Counted from the first letter of the stretch, positions 8,476 through 17,610 are shown. The stretch is 32,622 nt of DNA from Deltaproteobacteria bacterium (GCA_016930835.1 JAFGGA010000120.1:1-32622); one strand, 5' to 3'. Numbers and translations are program-made. Notes: a model not told the origin generated them from the letters alone.

Positions 8476-10161
8476 TCATGGGACGGTTTTATTTACGCCG
8501 GTTACGATGACCGGTTTTTTATCAAGGTCAGCATAATAGTTTGCAAAACGATCTTCCTGTTCCGTGTGATCCTGTAATAAGTCCCGAATAAATGGAAAGG
8601 AGAGGGTCTGATACATGAGTTCGGCCGCCACCACATAGGGCCCCGATTTTCCGCTTATATCCAATTCATACAGAACCTGGTCCGTCCCGCCTTGAAAGTT
8701 CGTATCGGATGTCGCCATGCCCCATATTGCGATGTCATCAGGCGATGTCGCTTTCTCGAACCCGCGTGGGAGCAAGCGATTATCTTTTATATACCCCGCC
8801 CCTCTTAAAAGGGTATAAGTGACGTTTCCGTCGCTGTTGCGCATGATCCCTTCATAAATTTGAACCTGTTCAGGTTTTGATATCCGGTTATAATGGGGTT
8901 CAAAGGCGCCGGCATTGAGATCGGCGTCATTTTCGGTAATGCTTCCGTCATCCCGGGGTTTGCCGGATTCAAACACAATGTGGCCGTCAGCATCCTTCAC
9001 GCGCAAGTGGATCCAGGCCCGTCGGGAAGGAAAACCGGTTGGAAATTTATGACCTACAAGATTTTTAACCTGTAGAACGATATTGAGAGTGTCCGCTTTA
9101 ATTTGGGTGTCAATGACGGCAAGCTGCGCGGTATCAGAATGTAATTGTTCCAGCGTGCGGGCTAAGGTCGTTTCAAGATGTTTGGAAGATGCGGATATGC
9201 CGAGTTCTTCGTTTTGCTCCGCCAACAGTGTTAGCATCGTGCTGTTACCTCCGATAAAGTAATGTTGGTTAAAGGGACTACGCGCAGTAAGCCCTCGTCC
9301 CCTGGGACGATTGGAAATCACCACACTTCCATTTGCCTCTGGCATATGACACTGCTGGCAGGTTTTGGTTTTCTCATATTCACTGTGTTTCCATTCCAGG
9401 TAAGGGGTTTGCTCTGGGAATTCTCCCAGCACTTTGCCATCCGCGTTTACATAAGGAGTGTAAAGTGTATGACACGCACCGCATAGCGCGGAATCTTCGA
9501 CTTGCGGGCCTCGAGCAGGCGTGAACCCGACATTATTTCGCATCATGTTTTGTATGGGATTCGAGTATGGGCCGAAAATGAGACGATTGGGTGGAACCGT
9601 AGCACTATCTATTGCATAATGCCCGCTGAAACTTGCCATTTCTCCAAGATTCCAAGCCTGAATCTGGTGACAAAGCGTGCAGGATACACCGTCAAAGGCC
9701 GCTTCGTGGAATGGATGGTTTGAATCTAAAAAGCCGTCTTCTAAGATCGCAATAGATAATTGTTTGATAAGGGCCTGGGTACGCCCCATGGGCATATGAC
9801 AGGTGGCACATTTATCCTCGATTACGGTTTGAAGTTGAGGGTGACGGGCAATTTCGGAACTGACCTTTGCCTGCCATAGGGGGTCTTTGGCACTGTTGGC
9901 CATGAGTGTAGAACGCCAGTGGGCATCGATGGAGACATCTTCCCCGCCACGATCCCTCAACAGACTATGACACATTGCACATTGCCCTGAACCGGCGAAA
10001 TCATCCGACATAAATGTAGTTAATGGCAAGCCGGACGATGCCGCATGGATATTTTGCGGTGTCGCTGCAGCTAAAAATAAAATGCTGATGACTAACAGCC
10101 CCATAAAAACAGGCAAGCCAATTGGCCATACAACCTTATTCAGTCTATTATTACGTTCCAT
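8476..10161 (-). CDS. Five-haem secreted cytochrome c
   Basis: About 561 residues with an N-terminal signal or anchor (hydrophobic about 13-34, AAATPQNIHA near the cleavage site). Five CxxCH haem c sites are seen: CAMCH, CATCH, CTLCH, CGACH and CQQCH, first cysteines near residues 62, 119, 162, 228 and 269 (numbered from the GTG at 10164). Spacing and the isolated histidines resemble the cytochrome c-554 family. The C-terminal 260 residues hold no haem and contain GHKFPTGFPSRRAWI, a conserved block seen in this cytochrome family, probably a beta-sandwich. ATG at 10161 follows AAGGAG at good spacing; a GTG lies 3 bases before. It would carry electrons in the periplasm. Donor and acceptor are unknown, and no other redox subunit is adjacent. 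Confidence 0.88.
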   Translation of the reverse strand: MERNNRLNKVVWPIGLPVFMGLLVISILFLAAATPQNIHAASSGLPLTTFMSDDFAGSGQCAMCHSLLRDRGGEDVSIDAHWRSTLMANSAKDPLWQAKVSSEIARHPQLQTVIEDKCATCHMPMGRTQALIKQLSIAILEDGFLDSNHPFHEAAFDGVSCTLCHQIQAWNLGEMASFSGHYAIDSATVPPNRLIFGPYSNPIQNMMRNNVGFTPARGPQVEDSALCGACHTLYTPYVNADGKVLGEFPEQTPYLEWKHSEYEKTKTCQQCHMPEANGSVVISNRPRGRGLTARSPFNQHYFIGGNSTMLTLLAEQNEELGISASSKHLETTLARTLEQLHSDTAQLAVIDTQIKADTLNIVLQVKNLVGHKFPTGFPSRRAWIHLRVKDADGHIVFESGKPRDDGSITENDADLNAGAFEPHYNRISKPEQVQIYEGIMRNSDGNVTYTLLRGAGYIKDNRLLPRGFEKATSPDDIAIWGMATSDTNFQGGTDQVLYELDISGKSGPYVVAAELMYQTLSFPFIRDLLQDHTEQEDRFANYYADLDKKPVIVTGVNKTVP

Positions 10162-10343
10162 CACACACTCCTTGTTTTATTACATTGTATAACAGCAAGC
10201 CATCCGCACCTCTTAAATCGAGATCACAAGTTACAGGATTATGACTTTCTCTTTCATCAACCTTTTTTTTACCACCATGCCTTCCTTTTTTCAATATTGG
10301 GATTGAGGGCTCGATACCCCACGCCTTAAGCATTTCTCCGGCT

Positions 10344-10715
10344 TCATGATATTTTCCTTTCAACTTGAATTTTAAACACCCTAATGAAGGACAACGTTTT
10401 TATGTCATAAACAAGCGCCAGACAAGTCGACCGCGCGAGTAAAAGAGGATCGTGGGAGTGAAAACCATATAATTCCGATACATTGCCGGCGATTCTCGCC
10501 CCCCTAGGATCGACCATAAAATTGTGTATGTCATGCTGTTGAGAAATCTCGCTTGCCTCCTTTCGTGAGGCCATCGCTAGTGAATAAATTGCATCCCCAT
10601 AATGCGTTATCTGAATCATCGATCCTTCTGCAATCATTTTTACATCGAATGATTCCATATGACTTTTGTCTCTATCGCTATACATTTCATGAAAAATTGC
10701 GACATAATGAGACAT
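10344..10715 (-). pseudogene. STAS-like (SpoIIAA-like) small protein, probably frameshifted near its end
   Basis: A 123-residue frame resembling small STAS-like proteins of Desulfobacterota: a short strand region (GSMIQITHYGDAIYS), a helix, then NFMVDPRGARIAGNVSELYGF and LALVYDIKTLSFIRVF. The family normally continues with a strand and a final helix ending in a pattern like EA..WL. Here the frame runs into an unlike tail (KIQVERKIS). A matching end (KGKYHEAGEMLKAWGI) is found immediately downstream in another frame, about 10300-10363. This suggests a frameshift or small deletion near 10360. The ribosome-binding site at 10715 is weak. Role unknown; the family name is tentative. Confidence 0.4.
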
Positions 10716-10794
10716 CCGTCAACCGGACTATTCACTTGAAATAGAAAATAAGCAGCTTGAGTATGTCGCGATAGCAGGCAACTGTGAATTTTCA

Positions 10795-12039
10795 TTATTC
10801 GAATATCTTTTCATCCTTTGCGCCCGCTTCAGCGGCGACCGGTTCCATATCTCGAATGGTTTCGGTTTTTTTGTTTGCCCAATATTCCTTGTACCATTCA
10901 TTGGCTATGATCATGGACATGACCTCGTTGGTCCCGGTCCAGATGGAAGCCAATCGGAGGTCCCTGAAGATACGTTCCACTGGATAAATATTGGTATACC
11001 CGATCCCCCCCATCACTTGCAGGGCATGATGAACGGCTTTCTGGCAGGACTCGGTCACGAATTTTTTGGACTGGGATATCATCCGGCGGATCTGTTTGCC
11101 ATCGATCTGTTCATCCACAGCTCTGGCGGTCGAGTAAATCACGGATCGTGAAGCATCCAATAGCATCACCGCCTCGGCCACCTGGAACGAGACTCCCTGG
11201 AAATCGGCGATTGGCTGTCCGAAGGCCTTGCGCTTGGACGTGTACCCTGTGGCTATATCGACGGCCGGATTTGCCGCGCCGATGGTCATCGCGGCGGTAC
11301 CCAAGCGCTCCGGGATCATCATGGTATTGAATATGGCGATCCCCTGGTTGAGTTCACCCAGAAGGTTCGCTTTGGGCACTTTAACATCCTCGAACACCAA
11401 CCTGGCGGCGCCGCCGCCGCGGCAACCCATCAGTCCATAAAGATACTCACTTCTCACCCCGTCGGTTCTGTCCACGATGAAGCAGGAAATGGATTTGTGG
11501 GGCTCGTTGTCGGGATCGGTCCGGGCATAGACCAGGAAGTAATCGGCACCTTCTCCACCCACAATAAACCGTTTCTGGCCGTTGAGCAGAAAGTATTCCC
11601 CTTTGTCCTCAGCCACCGTCGTGGTGCCAAAGAAATCCGATCCGCCGCGGGGTTCGGTCAGGCATTCTGCCGCGAACAGTTCTCCTTTGAGTAGGGGCTT
11701 GACATATTTTTCCTTCTGCTCATCATTGCCATGTAGGATAATGGCATCGCATACCAATTCCGCGCCCACACCGAATATACAGGCAAAAATATATCCGAGC
11801 ATCCCGATTTCTTCCATGACCATGCAAGTGGATACCCAGTCCATATTTCGGCCACCCCATTCCACGGGGTAACGGCAGCCCATGAGGTTCAATTTCCCGG
11901 CCTCCCGCAAAAACGTCTTGGGGAACTGAATTCTGTCCGCGTCCATATCCAGAATCATCTGTCTGGGGATCGATTTGACAAAATCGCGGGCTTCCTGCCG
12001 CAGCTTTTTCTGTTCTTTGTTCAACAGGTATTCAAACAT
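10795..12039 (-). CDS. Acyl-CoA dehydrogenase
   Basis: A 414-residue flavoprotein with the three parts of the family: N-terminal helices to about 125, the beta domain with ECLTEPRGGSDFF (125-137) and GQKRFIVGGEGAD (154-166), and C-terminal helices with KRKAFGQPIADFQ (269-281) and QVMGGIGYTN (341-350). It removes two hydrogens from an acyl-CoA and passes electrons to ETF. The usual catalytic Glu of medium/short-chain enzymes (xEGT) is Thr368 here (IWTGTNEV). A Glu at position 244 in IPERL falls where isovaleryl- and long-chain dehydrogenases keep their base. A branched or long substrate is therefore more likely than a short straight one. ETF genes are not in the window. A 130-base spacer separates it from the GNAT gene upstream. 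Confidence 0.92.
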   Translation of the reverse strand: MFEYLLNKEQKKLRQEARDFVKSIPRQMILDMDADRIQFPKTFLREAGKLNLMGCRYPVEWGGRNMDWVSTCMVMEEIGMLGYIFACIFGVGAELVCDAIILHGNDEQKEKYVKPLLKGELFAAECLTEPRGGSDFFGTTTVAEDKGEYFLLNGQKRFIVGGEGADYFLVYARTDPDNEPHKSISCFIVDRTDGVRSEYLYGLMGCRGGGAARLVFEDVKVPKANLLGELNQGIAIFNTMMIPERLGTAAMTIGAANPAVDIATGYTSKRKAFGQPIADFQGVSFQVAEAVMLLDASRSVIYSTARAVDEQIDGKQIRRMISQSKKFVTESCQKAVHHALQVMGGIGYTNIYPVERIFRDLRLASIWTGTNEVMSMIIANEWYKEYWANKKTETIRDMEPVAAEAGAKDEKIFE

Positions 12040-12123
12040 GGCAAAAATGGTCTCCGGGTTTCAGTTTCATACCTTTCCCGTGGAACGGGGACAAAACCAT
12101 TTTAGAATTTTAGGGAACCTCAT

Positions 12124-12141
12124 CTTCTGCGAAGAAGATTT
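12124..12141 (-). terminator. Hairpin after the GNAT gene
   Basis: In the spacer downstream of the acetyltransferase, ATCTTCT and AGAAGAT form a perfect 7-bp stem around TCGC on the minus strand. No T-run follows, so it may be a weak or Rho-assisted terminator or simply an RNA-end hairpin. Confidence 0.3.
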
Positions 12142-12170
12142 CCATTATGATCACGGGCTACCAACTGGGA

Positions 12171-12689
12171 TTAGCCATTGGTTAAAACGTCATGTCGGGC
12201 TTTACGCCATGTTTGGTTTCCCAAAACCACCGATGTTTCCACTTGCCGCTCTGGAATCGACCAGTACTTACGGAGAAGACGATTCTTTTCTTCCTCCGAA
12301 ACCAGAGTATATCCGTTCTTTTCGTAAAATGAGATTGCCCATGATGCCGCTGCCCACGTCCCGATAAGGATGGGTTTCTCTGTCATGTTCTCTAAATGCT
12401 TGAGCAGCTTTGTCCCGATCCCCTTCTTTTGACCTCGTGTCCGAACATAGGCATGCCGAATGAGTGCAACGTCGTTTCTATCCTGAATTCCCATTACTGC
12501 GAGGAGCTGCCCCTGATGTTCCAAGCACCAGAAAACAATACCATCTTCAATTTCACGCATCAGTTCCGCAAAAGGCATGTATGGCTCGTTCCAACGATCT
12601 TCCGGTATCATCCCTTTATACGCCTGCGCTGCATCATTGATGATCTCGAATATGGTATCCAGATCGGATTTTCTACACTGCCGTATCAT
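12171..12689 (-). CDS. GNAT family N-acetyltransferase
   Basis: A 172-residue acetyltransferase. The acetyl-CoA-binding motif A is RTRGQKKGIGTKLLKHLE (83-100), with the Q-x-x-G-x-G/A turn for the pyrophosphate; preceding strands are QLLAVMGIQD and ALIRHAYV. A later ASWAISFYEKNGYTLV block is the usual motif B. The frame is open upstream to 12764, but AGGAG sits seven bases before the ATG at 12689 and MIRQCRKSDLDTIF is the normal family start, so the longer form would only translate part of the palindromic repeat. Substrate unknown. The repeat ends 55 bp upstream, so it may supply or disturb this gene's promoter. Confidence 0.88.
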   Translation of the reverse strand: MIRQCRKSDLDTIFEIINDAAQAYKGMIPEDRWNEPYMPFAELMREIEDGIVFWCLEHQGQLLAVMGIQDRNDVALIRHAYVRTRGQKKGIGTKLLKHLENMTEKPILIGTWAAASWAISFYEKNGYTLVSEEEKNRLLRKYWSIPERQVETSVVLGNQTWRKARHDVLTNG

Positions 12690-12744
12690 CTTTATCTCCT
12701 GCTTGACGGTAATCGCTGAAATGGCCAGGGCTTCCAATGATTTA

Positions 12745-12924
12745 TTACCTGAATCTTGCACCAATCATCTACTGCGGCTTGAAGCGCCTTGACTATAAGG
12801 CTTGTATCGTGATTTTGATCCTCACCATATAGGTAATATGCCTGCGGGCCAAAATCATTTCAACTTCGCTTTACAGTCAGGCTTTCGGCGCCTCGCTATG
12901 ATGATTGTTGCAAGATTCAGGTAA
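12745..12924. repeat. Complete 180-bp long palindromic (MITE-like) element
   Basis: The ends 12745-12769 and 12900-12924 are 25-bp inverted repeats with one mismatch (TTACCTGAATCTTGCA...). Complementarity continues inwards: GACTATAAGGC against GCTTTACAGTC, and TGATTTTG (12810-12817) against CAAAATCA (12851-12858). Most of the 180 bp can therefore form one long imperfect hairpin. A second copy, inverted relative to this one, lies at the window start (1-139). No target-site duplication is clear, and there is no transposase. This could be a non-autonomous miniature element moved by an enzyme elsewhere, or a REPIN-like repeat. Confidence 0.82.
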
Positions 12925-12980
12925 CAAAATCTAAAACAGCCGTTTCATTTTTGATTTTTAAAAGATTTGGTGCGAACCTA

Positions 12981-13091
12981 TGGATTCCGCGATCAAGTCG
13001 CGGAATGACCTTGCAAAAACCAGGGGTGATCATTTACAGTCGAGTAGCCAAAAACTAGGCTGGTCATTCCGCGACTTGATCGCGGAATCCA
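12981..13091. repeat. Perfect 30-bp inverted REP pair
   Basis: 12981-13010 and 13062-13091 are exact reverse complements over 30 bp, separated by 51 bp. Each arm contains its own palindrome, ATTCCGCGA-tcaag-TCGCGGAAT. This two-level symmetry is the layout of REP doublets (REPINs). No RAYT transposase is in the window. The remaining sequence from 13092 to 13350 shows no gene. Confidence 0.8.
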
Positions 13092-13350
13092 ATCGTCTGG
13101 ATTTAGAAAAACCTAAATTCTTACAAACAACTTTAACCAGTGTATCGTTTTTGCATCAGCAAAAAGCCAGTCGATGTTCACTCCTTCTGTTTTTGTGGAA
13201 ATTTTTGCCGCCTGTGACGATTCCAAGATCATTGAATAATGAATGTTGAACAAAAAACCGAAGAATCACGAATCGCCCACGTCTAGATTCATTATTCCTT
13301 ATTTGATATTCTGCAGTTTATGGAAAACATGAGATCAACAAAAAATCTAT

Positions 13351-16300
13351 TCAACGCAATGCTATTTCTTGATATGGCAGCCTTAATTCTTTAGCCAATC
13401 CTTGTAGGTCCGCCTCAAGGGTAATCTCCTGCCCGTTTTCTTTTTGCACACGAACGGTTTTATCAGCGACAACGACAATCTGCAACTGTCTAGGATTCAG
13501 GTATCGTTTGGCCAGGGCTTCCATCTCTTTTCTGTTTGAGGCAAGATAGGCGTCCTGGATCCTTTCTAATGTATCCAAAGGTTCTTGCCGCATGTGATAA
13601 CGGCCATACACCTCCACCAGCTCCTGTGGAGTGTCTACATTAAAGATAAAGCTGTTCAAGGAATCCAGACGCTTTTGATCCAGGTCCTCCTGGGGGACAT
13701 GGGATTGTAGTTGTCCCATTATTTTAACCGTCTCCGTGATGGCTTGTCTTGTTTTGTCGGCGCGACATCCGATGTATCCCATCAAAATGCCTGCCTCCCA
13801 TTTATAGGTCTGGCCGAACCAGCTCGCATAGACCAGACCCAGATCATCCCGCAACCGTTTGTACATGAGTGAATCGCTTCCACCTAAGATCTGGGTGAGC
13901 AGGTTGAGTTTCCAGTAATCAGGGTGATTACGTTTAATCCCGTTCTTACCCATGATGATCTGAGATTGCACTTGCCCCGGCTTGTGAATCAGGGCCAGGA
14001 TAGGAGCGGTTGGTTTTGGCTCGGGAAGGGATGTTTCAACGGCTTCCTGTTCCGAGAATCCTTGGAACAGGATTTGATCGAGATCGGTTATCAGTCTTCC
14101 CATCTCAATATCTCCAGCCACAGTCACCACCATGTTGGGAGGTGCAAAATATCTTCCAAGGAATCCGGCCAGGTCATCTTGAGTGAGTTCGGGGATGGTG
14201 TCCAAGGCTTTTAAGGGATCGCGACCATATGGATGACCTTTAAAATGCAAAATCTCCCATTCGCGTCCCGCTACGGCTTGGGCGTCTTCGCCCTGACGTT
14301 GTAGAGCAATGATTGCCTGCTCTTTCAAGATGTTGAGTACTGTTTCATCAAATTTTGGATGGACCAGGAGATCATTGAGGATGGTTAAACCCTTTTCCCA
14401 GTCTTCCTTCATGACTGAAAGGTGTATGCTCGCATCTTCCTCATTAATGGATATGGATAATCGAATAGCGTCCTCATCCAGCATCATGGCCAGTTCAGCA
14501 GGGGAATGGTTTTTTGTCCCGCCCCTTATAAGAGCCTCACCCAGCAGTTGAGCCATGCCGGTTTTGTCTTCAGCAATATCCACCGCCCCCGCCCTGATCA
14601 ACAGTGTTAAATCGATGAGGGGCAATTCCGGGTCCGCCAAATAAAAAACAGGGGCACCTTTAACTTTTGTGGTCTCCGCCCCGGGATAAACGATCTTTTC
14701 AGGTCTTCGTTCAAAGGAGAGCGGGTGTCGCCATTCAGGCGGTGTGGGATAGACGGAATGATTAATCCAGTCTTCCGGTTTGATTGCCCGCGATTTGGTC
14801 GCACCGCTTGCCGATCGGATTTCGGTATAGGTCTCCGGGGGTTGATCCGGTTCACCACCGGGAATAAGGTAGACCACGTTTTTATTTTCATCATGGATGT
14901 GTTTTCGGGCAACCCGCTTGATATCCTCTTTGGTTATCATTTCAATCTCATCCAGATAGGTGGTGAGATACTGCCAACCTTGTTGGACCTCCAGTGTCGC
15001 CAAGGTGCTTGCCAGCTCTTCATTATTTTTCATACGATCCAGGAATTCACGATACATCATCTTCTTGATGCGACGGAGTTCATGATCCGACACATCTTCG
15101 GTCTTCATTTTTTCTGCTTCACCCATGAGCAGTTGATCCAGTTCTTCGCATGCCTTTACATAAATGCGTCTTTTCTCTTCCTCGTTCATGTTCTCTTTTT
15201 CAAGTTTCGGTTCGTTGGGCGACCCCCCCAAGATCACCAAGTCTCCATACCGGTTGTCCGGGTTATAGGCCCAGGCCTGGACCGCCAGGCCTCGTTGAAT
15301 AATATTCTGGTTCATACGGGAGCTTCGGCCATGGCTGAGGATCATGGTCATGGCATCCAGAGCATAGAAGTCCTTTTCTCCCATGGGTGCCCCGTGAAAT
15401 CCCAGCAAGATGAGCGGCGTACGGGCACCTTTAAGATATCGGATGCGCATGCGTGAACCTTCCTGTGCGGGTTCTCGGGTAACCACCTCCGGGGTGCGAT
15501 TCCCTACCGGATATCTGGCAAAATAGATCTCAGCAAATCGTTTGACCTGCTCAACGGTGACATCCCCCACCAGTACACAAACGGCGTTGGTGGGACTATA
15601 ATACTTCCAGTGAAATTCCATGGCGTCGGTCGTGTTATAATCATCCATGTCGGACCGCCATCCGATCGTGGGATTTTCATAAGGGTGGGCCGTGAAGGCC
15701 GTGGCATACAGATCAAGCCAGGCCGCACCGTTAGGGTTATTAATATAGCGATAGGCCCATTCCCTCTGAACCACCTCCTTCTCCACGTAGAATTCACGCC
15801 ACGCCGGTTCGAAGATCTGTTCACTCATGATGGAAAACCACTGCTCGATCATGTCGGAGGGAATAGACATGATATATTGAGTTTGGTCTTTGGTGGTGAA
15901 GGCATTGACGCCCGTGGCGCCGTTTCGTTCAACCTGGGAGGAGAGGGCTTGGGGGACGTAGATTTTTTGTACCTCAAGGCGAAGCCGTTCCATTTCATTT
16001 TTTTTCTTTTCAATGAGGTCAATATAGGGCTGTCGTTTGCGTTTTTCAGCCAGAATGACCTGATAGGCCGCTTCAATGCGTTCCTGAAGATCTTGATCTC
16101 TTTCAACATCCAAGGTTCCGAAGTTCTTGGTCCCTTTAAACATCATATGTTCAAGTAAATGGGCGATCCCAGTTCTACCCACGTCTTCCAGGGCAGAACC
16201 GGCTCGAATCGCCAATCGGCATGCCACCTGTGGAGCGGTATGACGCTCAACGATCAGAAAGAGCATGCCGTTATCCAGCATAAACTCTTGGACGTCTAAT

Positions 16301-16395
16301 TGAATGGCTTCATCGCGCTCTACGGCCAACCCCAAGGAACAGATGGAAAGGGGCAGTAAAAGCCCGATAATCATTAGTTTATAAAGCTTTTTCAT
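13351..16395 (-). CDS. Secreted M16 (pitrilysin/insulinase-type) zinc peptidase with two M16 halves
   Basis: A 1014-residue protein with a signal peptide (MKKLYKLMIIGLLLPLSICSLG). The N-terminal half carries the inverted zinc motif H79-L-L-E82-H83, and Glu212 in VVQREW is the likely third ligand. Between them lies a charged helical insert of about 50 residues (around 95-150) found in one sub-branch of the family. The C-terminal half repeats the fold (AGAVDIAEDKTGMAQLLGEAL) but has lost the zinc motif, as usual for M16 pairs where the second half forms the chamber. It would degrade peptides in the periplasm. The start at 16395 follows TTGGAG; the frame is open to 16449 but would overlap bioF. 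It lies 41 bases after bioF in the same direction, probably co-transcribed without a functional link. Confidence 0.9.
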   Translation of the reverse strand: MKKLYKLMIIGLLLPLSICSLGLAVERDEAIQLDVQEFMLDNGMLFLIVERHTAPQVACRLAIRAGSALEDVGRTGIAHLLEHMMFKGTKNFGTLDVERDQDLQERIEAAYQVILAEKRKRQPYIDLIEKKKNEMERLRLEVQKIYVPQALSSQVERNGATGVNAFTTKDQTQYIMSIPSDMIEQWFSIMSEQIFEPAWREFYVEKEVVQREWAYRYINNPNGAAWLDLYATAFTAHPYENPTIGWRSDMDDYNTTDAMEFHWKYYSPTNAVCVLVGDVTVEQVKRFAEIYFARYPVGNRTPEVVTREPAQEGSRMRIRYLKGARTPLILLGFHGAPMGEKDFYALDAMTMILSHGRSSRMNQNIIQRGLAVQAWAYNPDNRYGDLVILGGSPNEPKLEKENMNEEEKRRIYVKACEELDQLLMGEAEKMKTEDVSDHELRRIKKMMYREFLDRMKNNEELASTLATLEVQQGWQYLTTYLDEIEMITKEDIKRVARKHIHDENKNVVYLIPGGEPDQPPETYTEIRSASGATKSRAIKPEDWINHSVYPTPPEWRHPLSFERRPEKIVYPGAETTKVKGAPVFYLADPELPLIDLTLLIRAGAVDIAEDKTGMAQLLGEALIRGGTKNHSPAELAMMLDEDAIRLSISINEEDASIHLSVMKEDWEKGLTILNDLLVHPKFDETVLNILKEQAIIALQRQGEDAQAVAGREWEILHFKGHPYGRDPLKALDTIPELTQDDLAGFLGRYFAPPNMVVTVAGDIEMGRLITDLDQILFQGFSEQEAVETSLPEPKPTAPILALIHKPGQVQSQIIMGKNGIKRNHPDYWKLNLLTQILGGSDSLMYKRLRDDLGLVYASWFGQTYKWEAGILMGYIGCRADKTRQAITETVKIMGQLQSHVPQEDLDQKRLDSLNSFIFNVDTPQELVEVYGRYHMRQEPLDTLERIQDAYLASNRKEMEALAKRYLNPRQLQIVVVADKTVRVQKENGQEITLEADLQGLAKELRLPYQEIALR

Positions 16396-16436
16396 ATTAG
16401 CGGCTCCAAAAGGTTTACATTCATCAAATAGTCTTG

Positions 16437-17594
16437 CTACCGGCACCACCTTGAAATGATATCGATCAAGTCTTCTATATGTTCCAGCTTGTGGAGGGAT
16501 GAAAAAGAAAATCGGATCCTGGCTTCACCCGGTTCGACCGTAGGTGTGCGAAAGGCCGTTGCGAGGATGCCGTTTTTTTCAAGCCAGGCGGACAGGGCCA
16601 CGGTTTCCCTTTCATCACCGATAATGACGGGGATGATTTGCGTTGTAGATGCTCCAGTATTAAGCCCCAGTTTATGCATTGCGTCTCGAAAGAGATCGGC
16701 TTTTTCGAGTAGCTCCTGCCGCTGCCTATCCATTTCGGGGATCAATTCAAGAGAGGCATCAACGGAACCGATGATCGAGGGCGGCAATGCCGTAGTATAA
16801 ATAAAGCCATAACAAAAGTTAATCAAATAATCACGTATTTCTTTCGAACATGCGATATAGGCCCCAAATGAACCCGCTCCCTTCCCAAAGGTCCCCATTT
16901 TGAGGTCCACTTCCTTCTGGAACGTCAACCCCTTTCCATTCGGTCCCAATACTCCGGTTGCGTGGGCCTCGTCTACAATCAGGAGGGCCTGAAACTCATC
17001 GGCAAGGTTAATGAGTGTATCTATATCGCTTTGATCGCCGTCCATGCTGAAAACCGATTCCGTTATGATCAAGATGCGCGATGTGGTTTTATTATCCGCG
17101 GCGTTCCCCAAGAGTTCCCTTAAGTGGTCGGGGTTATTATGCCGAAAGCGTTGAACGTGACATCGGGCCAGCAAAGAGCCTTGAATAATACTGTTGTGGT
17201 TGAGCTCGTCCGATAAGATGAGGGTCTCCCGGTCCGCCAGGGCAGGCAGGAGCGTCACGTTGGTCTGATATCCTGAATTGAGGATGAGAGCGGTTTCACT
17301 GCCTTTAAAAGCGGCTATTTTTTTTTCCAACTGATCCATACATTCATAAGTGCCGCATACCAACCTTGAAGCGGTGGAGCCGGAGCCGTAAAGATCCATG
17401 AATTCAACGGCCCTTTGATGAAGCAACGGATGTTTGGATAGACCCAGGTAATCATTTGAACAAAAATTGAGCATCCTGCGCCCATTGACCTCTATTTCCA
17501 TGCCTTGACCCGGTTTTATCGTCCGAAGTGTACGTAAAAGCTGTCCATTGTGACGATCGTTCAGGCTCTTATGAATAAAATCGTATTTGCTCAT
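16437..17594 (-). CDS. bioF: 8-amino-7-oxononanoate synthase (biotin synthesis)
   Basis: A 385-residue fold-type I PLP enzyme (E. coli BioF 384) joining pimeloyl-ACP or -CoA with alanine to give 8-amino-7-oxononanoate. Motifs: NFCSNDYLGLSKHP near the start, GSGSTASRLVCG, DELNHNSIIQG, IVDEAHATGVLG (Asp208 holds the pyridine nitrogen; His211), and FGKGAGSFG with the Schiff-base Lys238. ATG at 17594 gives the family length and sits 16 bases after the bioA stop; a TTG at 17627 with GAGGTGG just before it would overlap bioA and add 11 residues. It forms an operon with bioA. The closely related 2-amino-3-ketobutyrate ligase is excluded mainly by this pairing. Confidence 0.93.
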   Translation of the reverse strand: MSKYDFIHKSLNDRHNGQLLRTLRTIKPGQGMEIEVNGRRMLNFCSNDYLGLSKHPLLHQRAVEFMDLYGSGSTASRLVCGTYECMDQLEKKIAAFKGSETALILNSGYQTNVTLLPALADRETLILSDELNHNSIIQGSLLARCHVQRFRHNNPDHLRELLGNAADNKTTSRILIITESVFSMDGDQSDIDTLINLADEFQALLIVDEAHATGVLGPNGKGLTFQKEVDLKMGTFGKGAGSFGAYIACSKEIRDYLINFCYGFIYTTALPPSIIGSVDASLELIPEMDRQRQELLEKADLFRDAMHKLGLNTGASTTQIIPVIIGDERETVALSAWLEKNGILATAFRTPTVEPGEARIRFSFSSLHKLEHIEDLIDIISRWCR

Positions 17595-17610
17595 CTTCTT
17601 CGTCAATCGT

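Noticed and set aside
12690-12764. A longer N-terminus for the GNAT protein.
   Set aside because: The extra codons translate the terminal repeat of the palindromic element; AGGAG favours 12689.
12980-13249. An 89-codon + strand frame.
   Set aside because: It starts inside the REP pair and translates its inverted repeat; the rest lacks any family-like pattern or ribosome-binding site.
16396-16449. Extended N-terminus of the M16 peptidase overlapping bioF.
   Set aside because: The signal peptide and ribosome-binding site fit the start at 16395.
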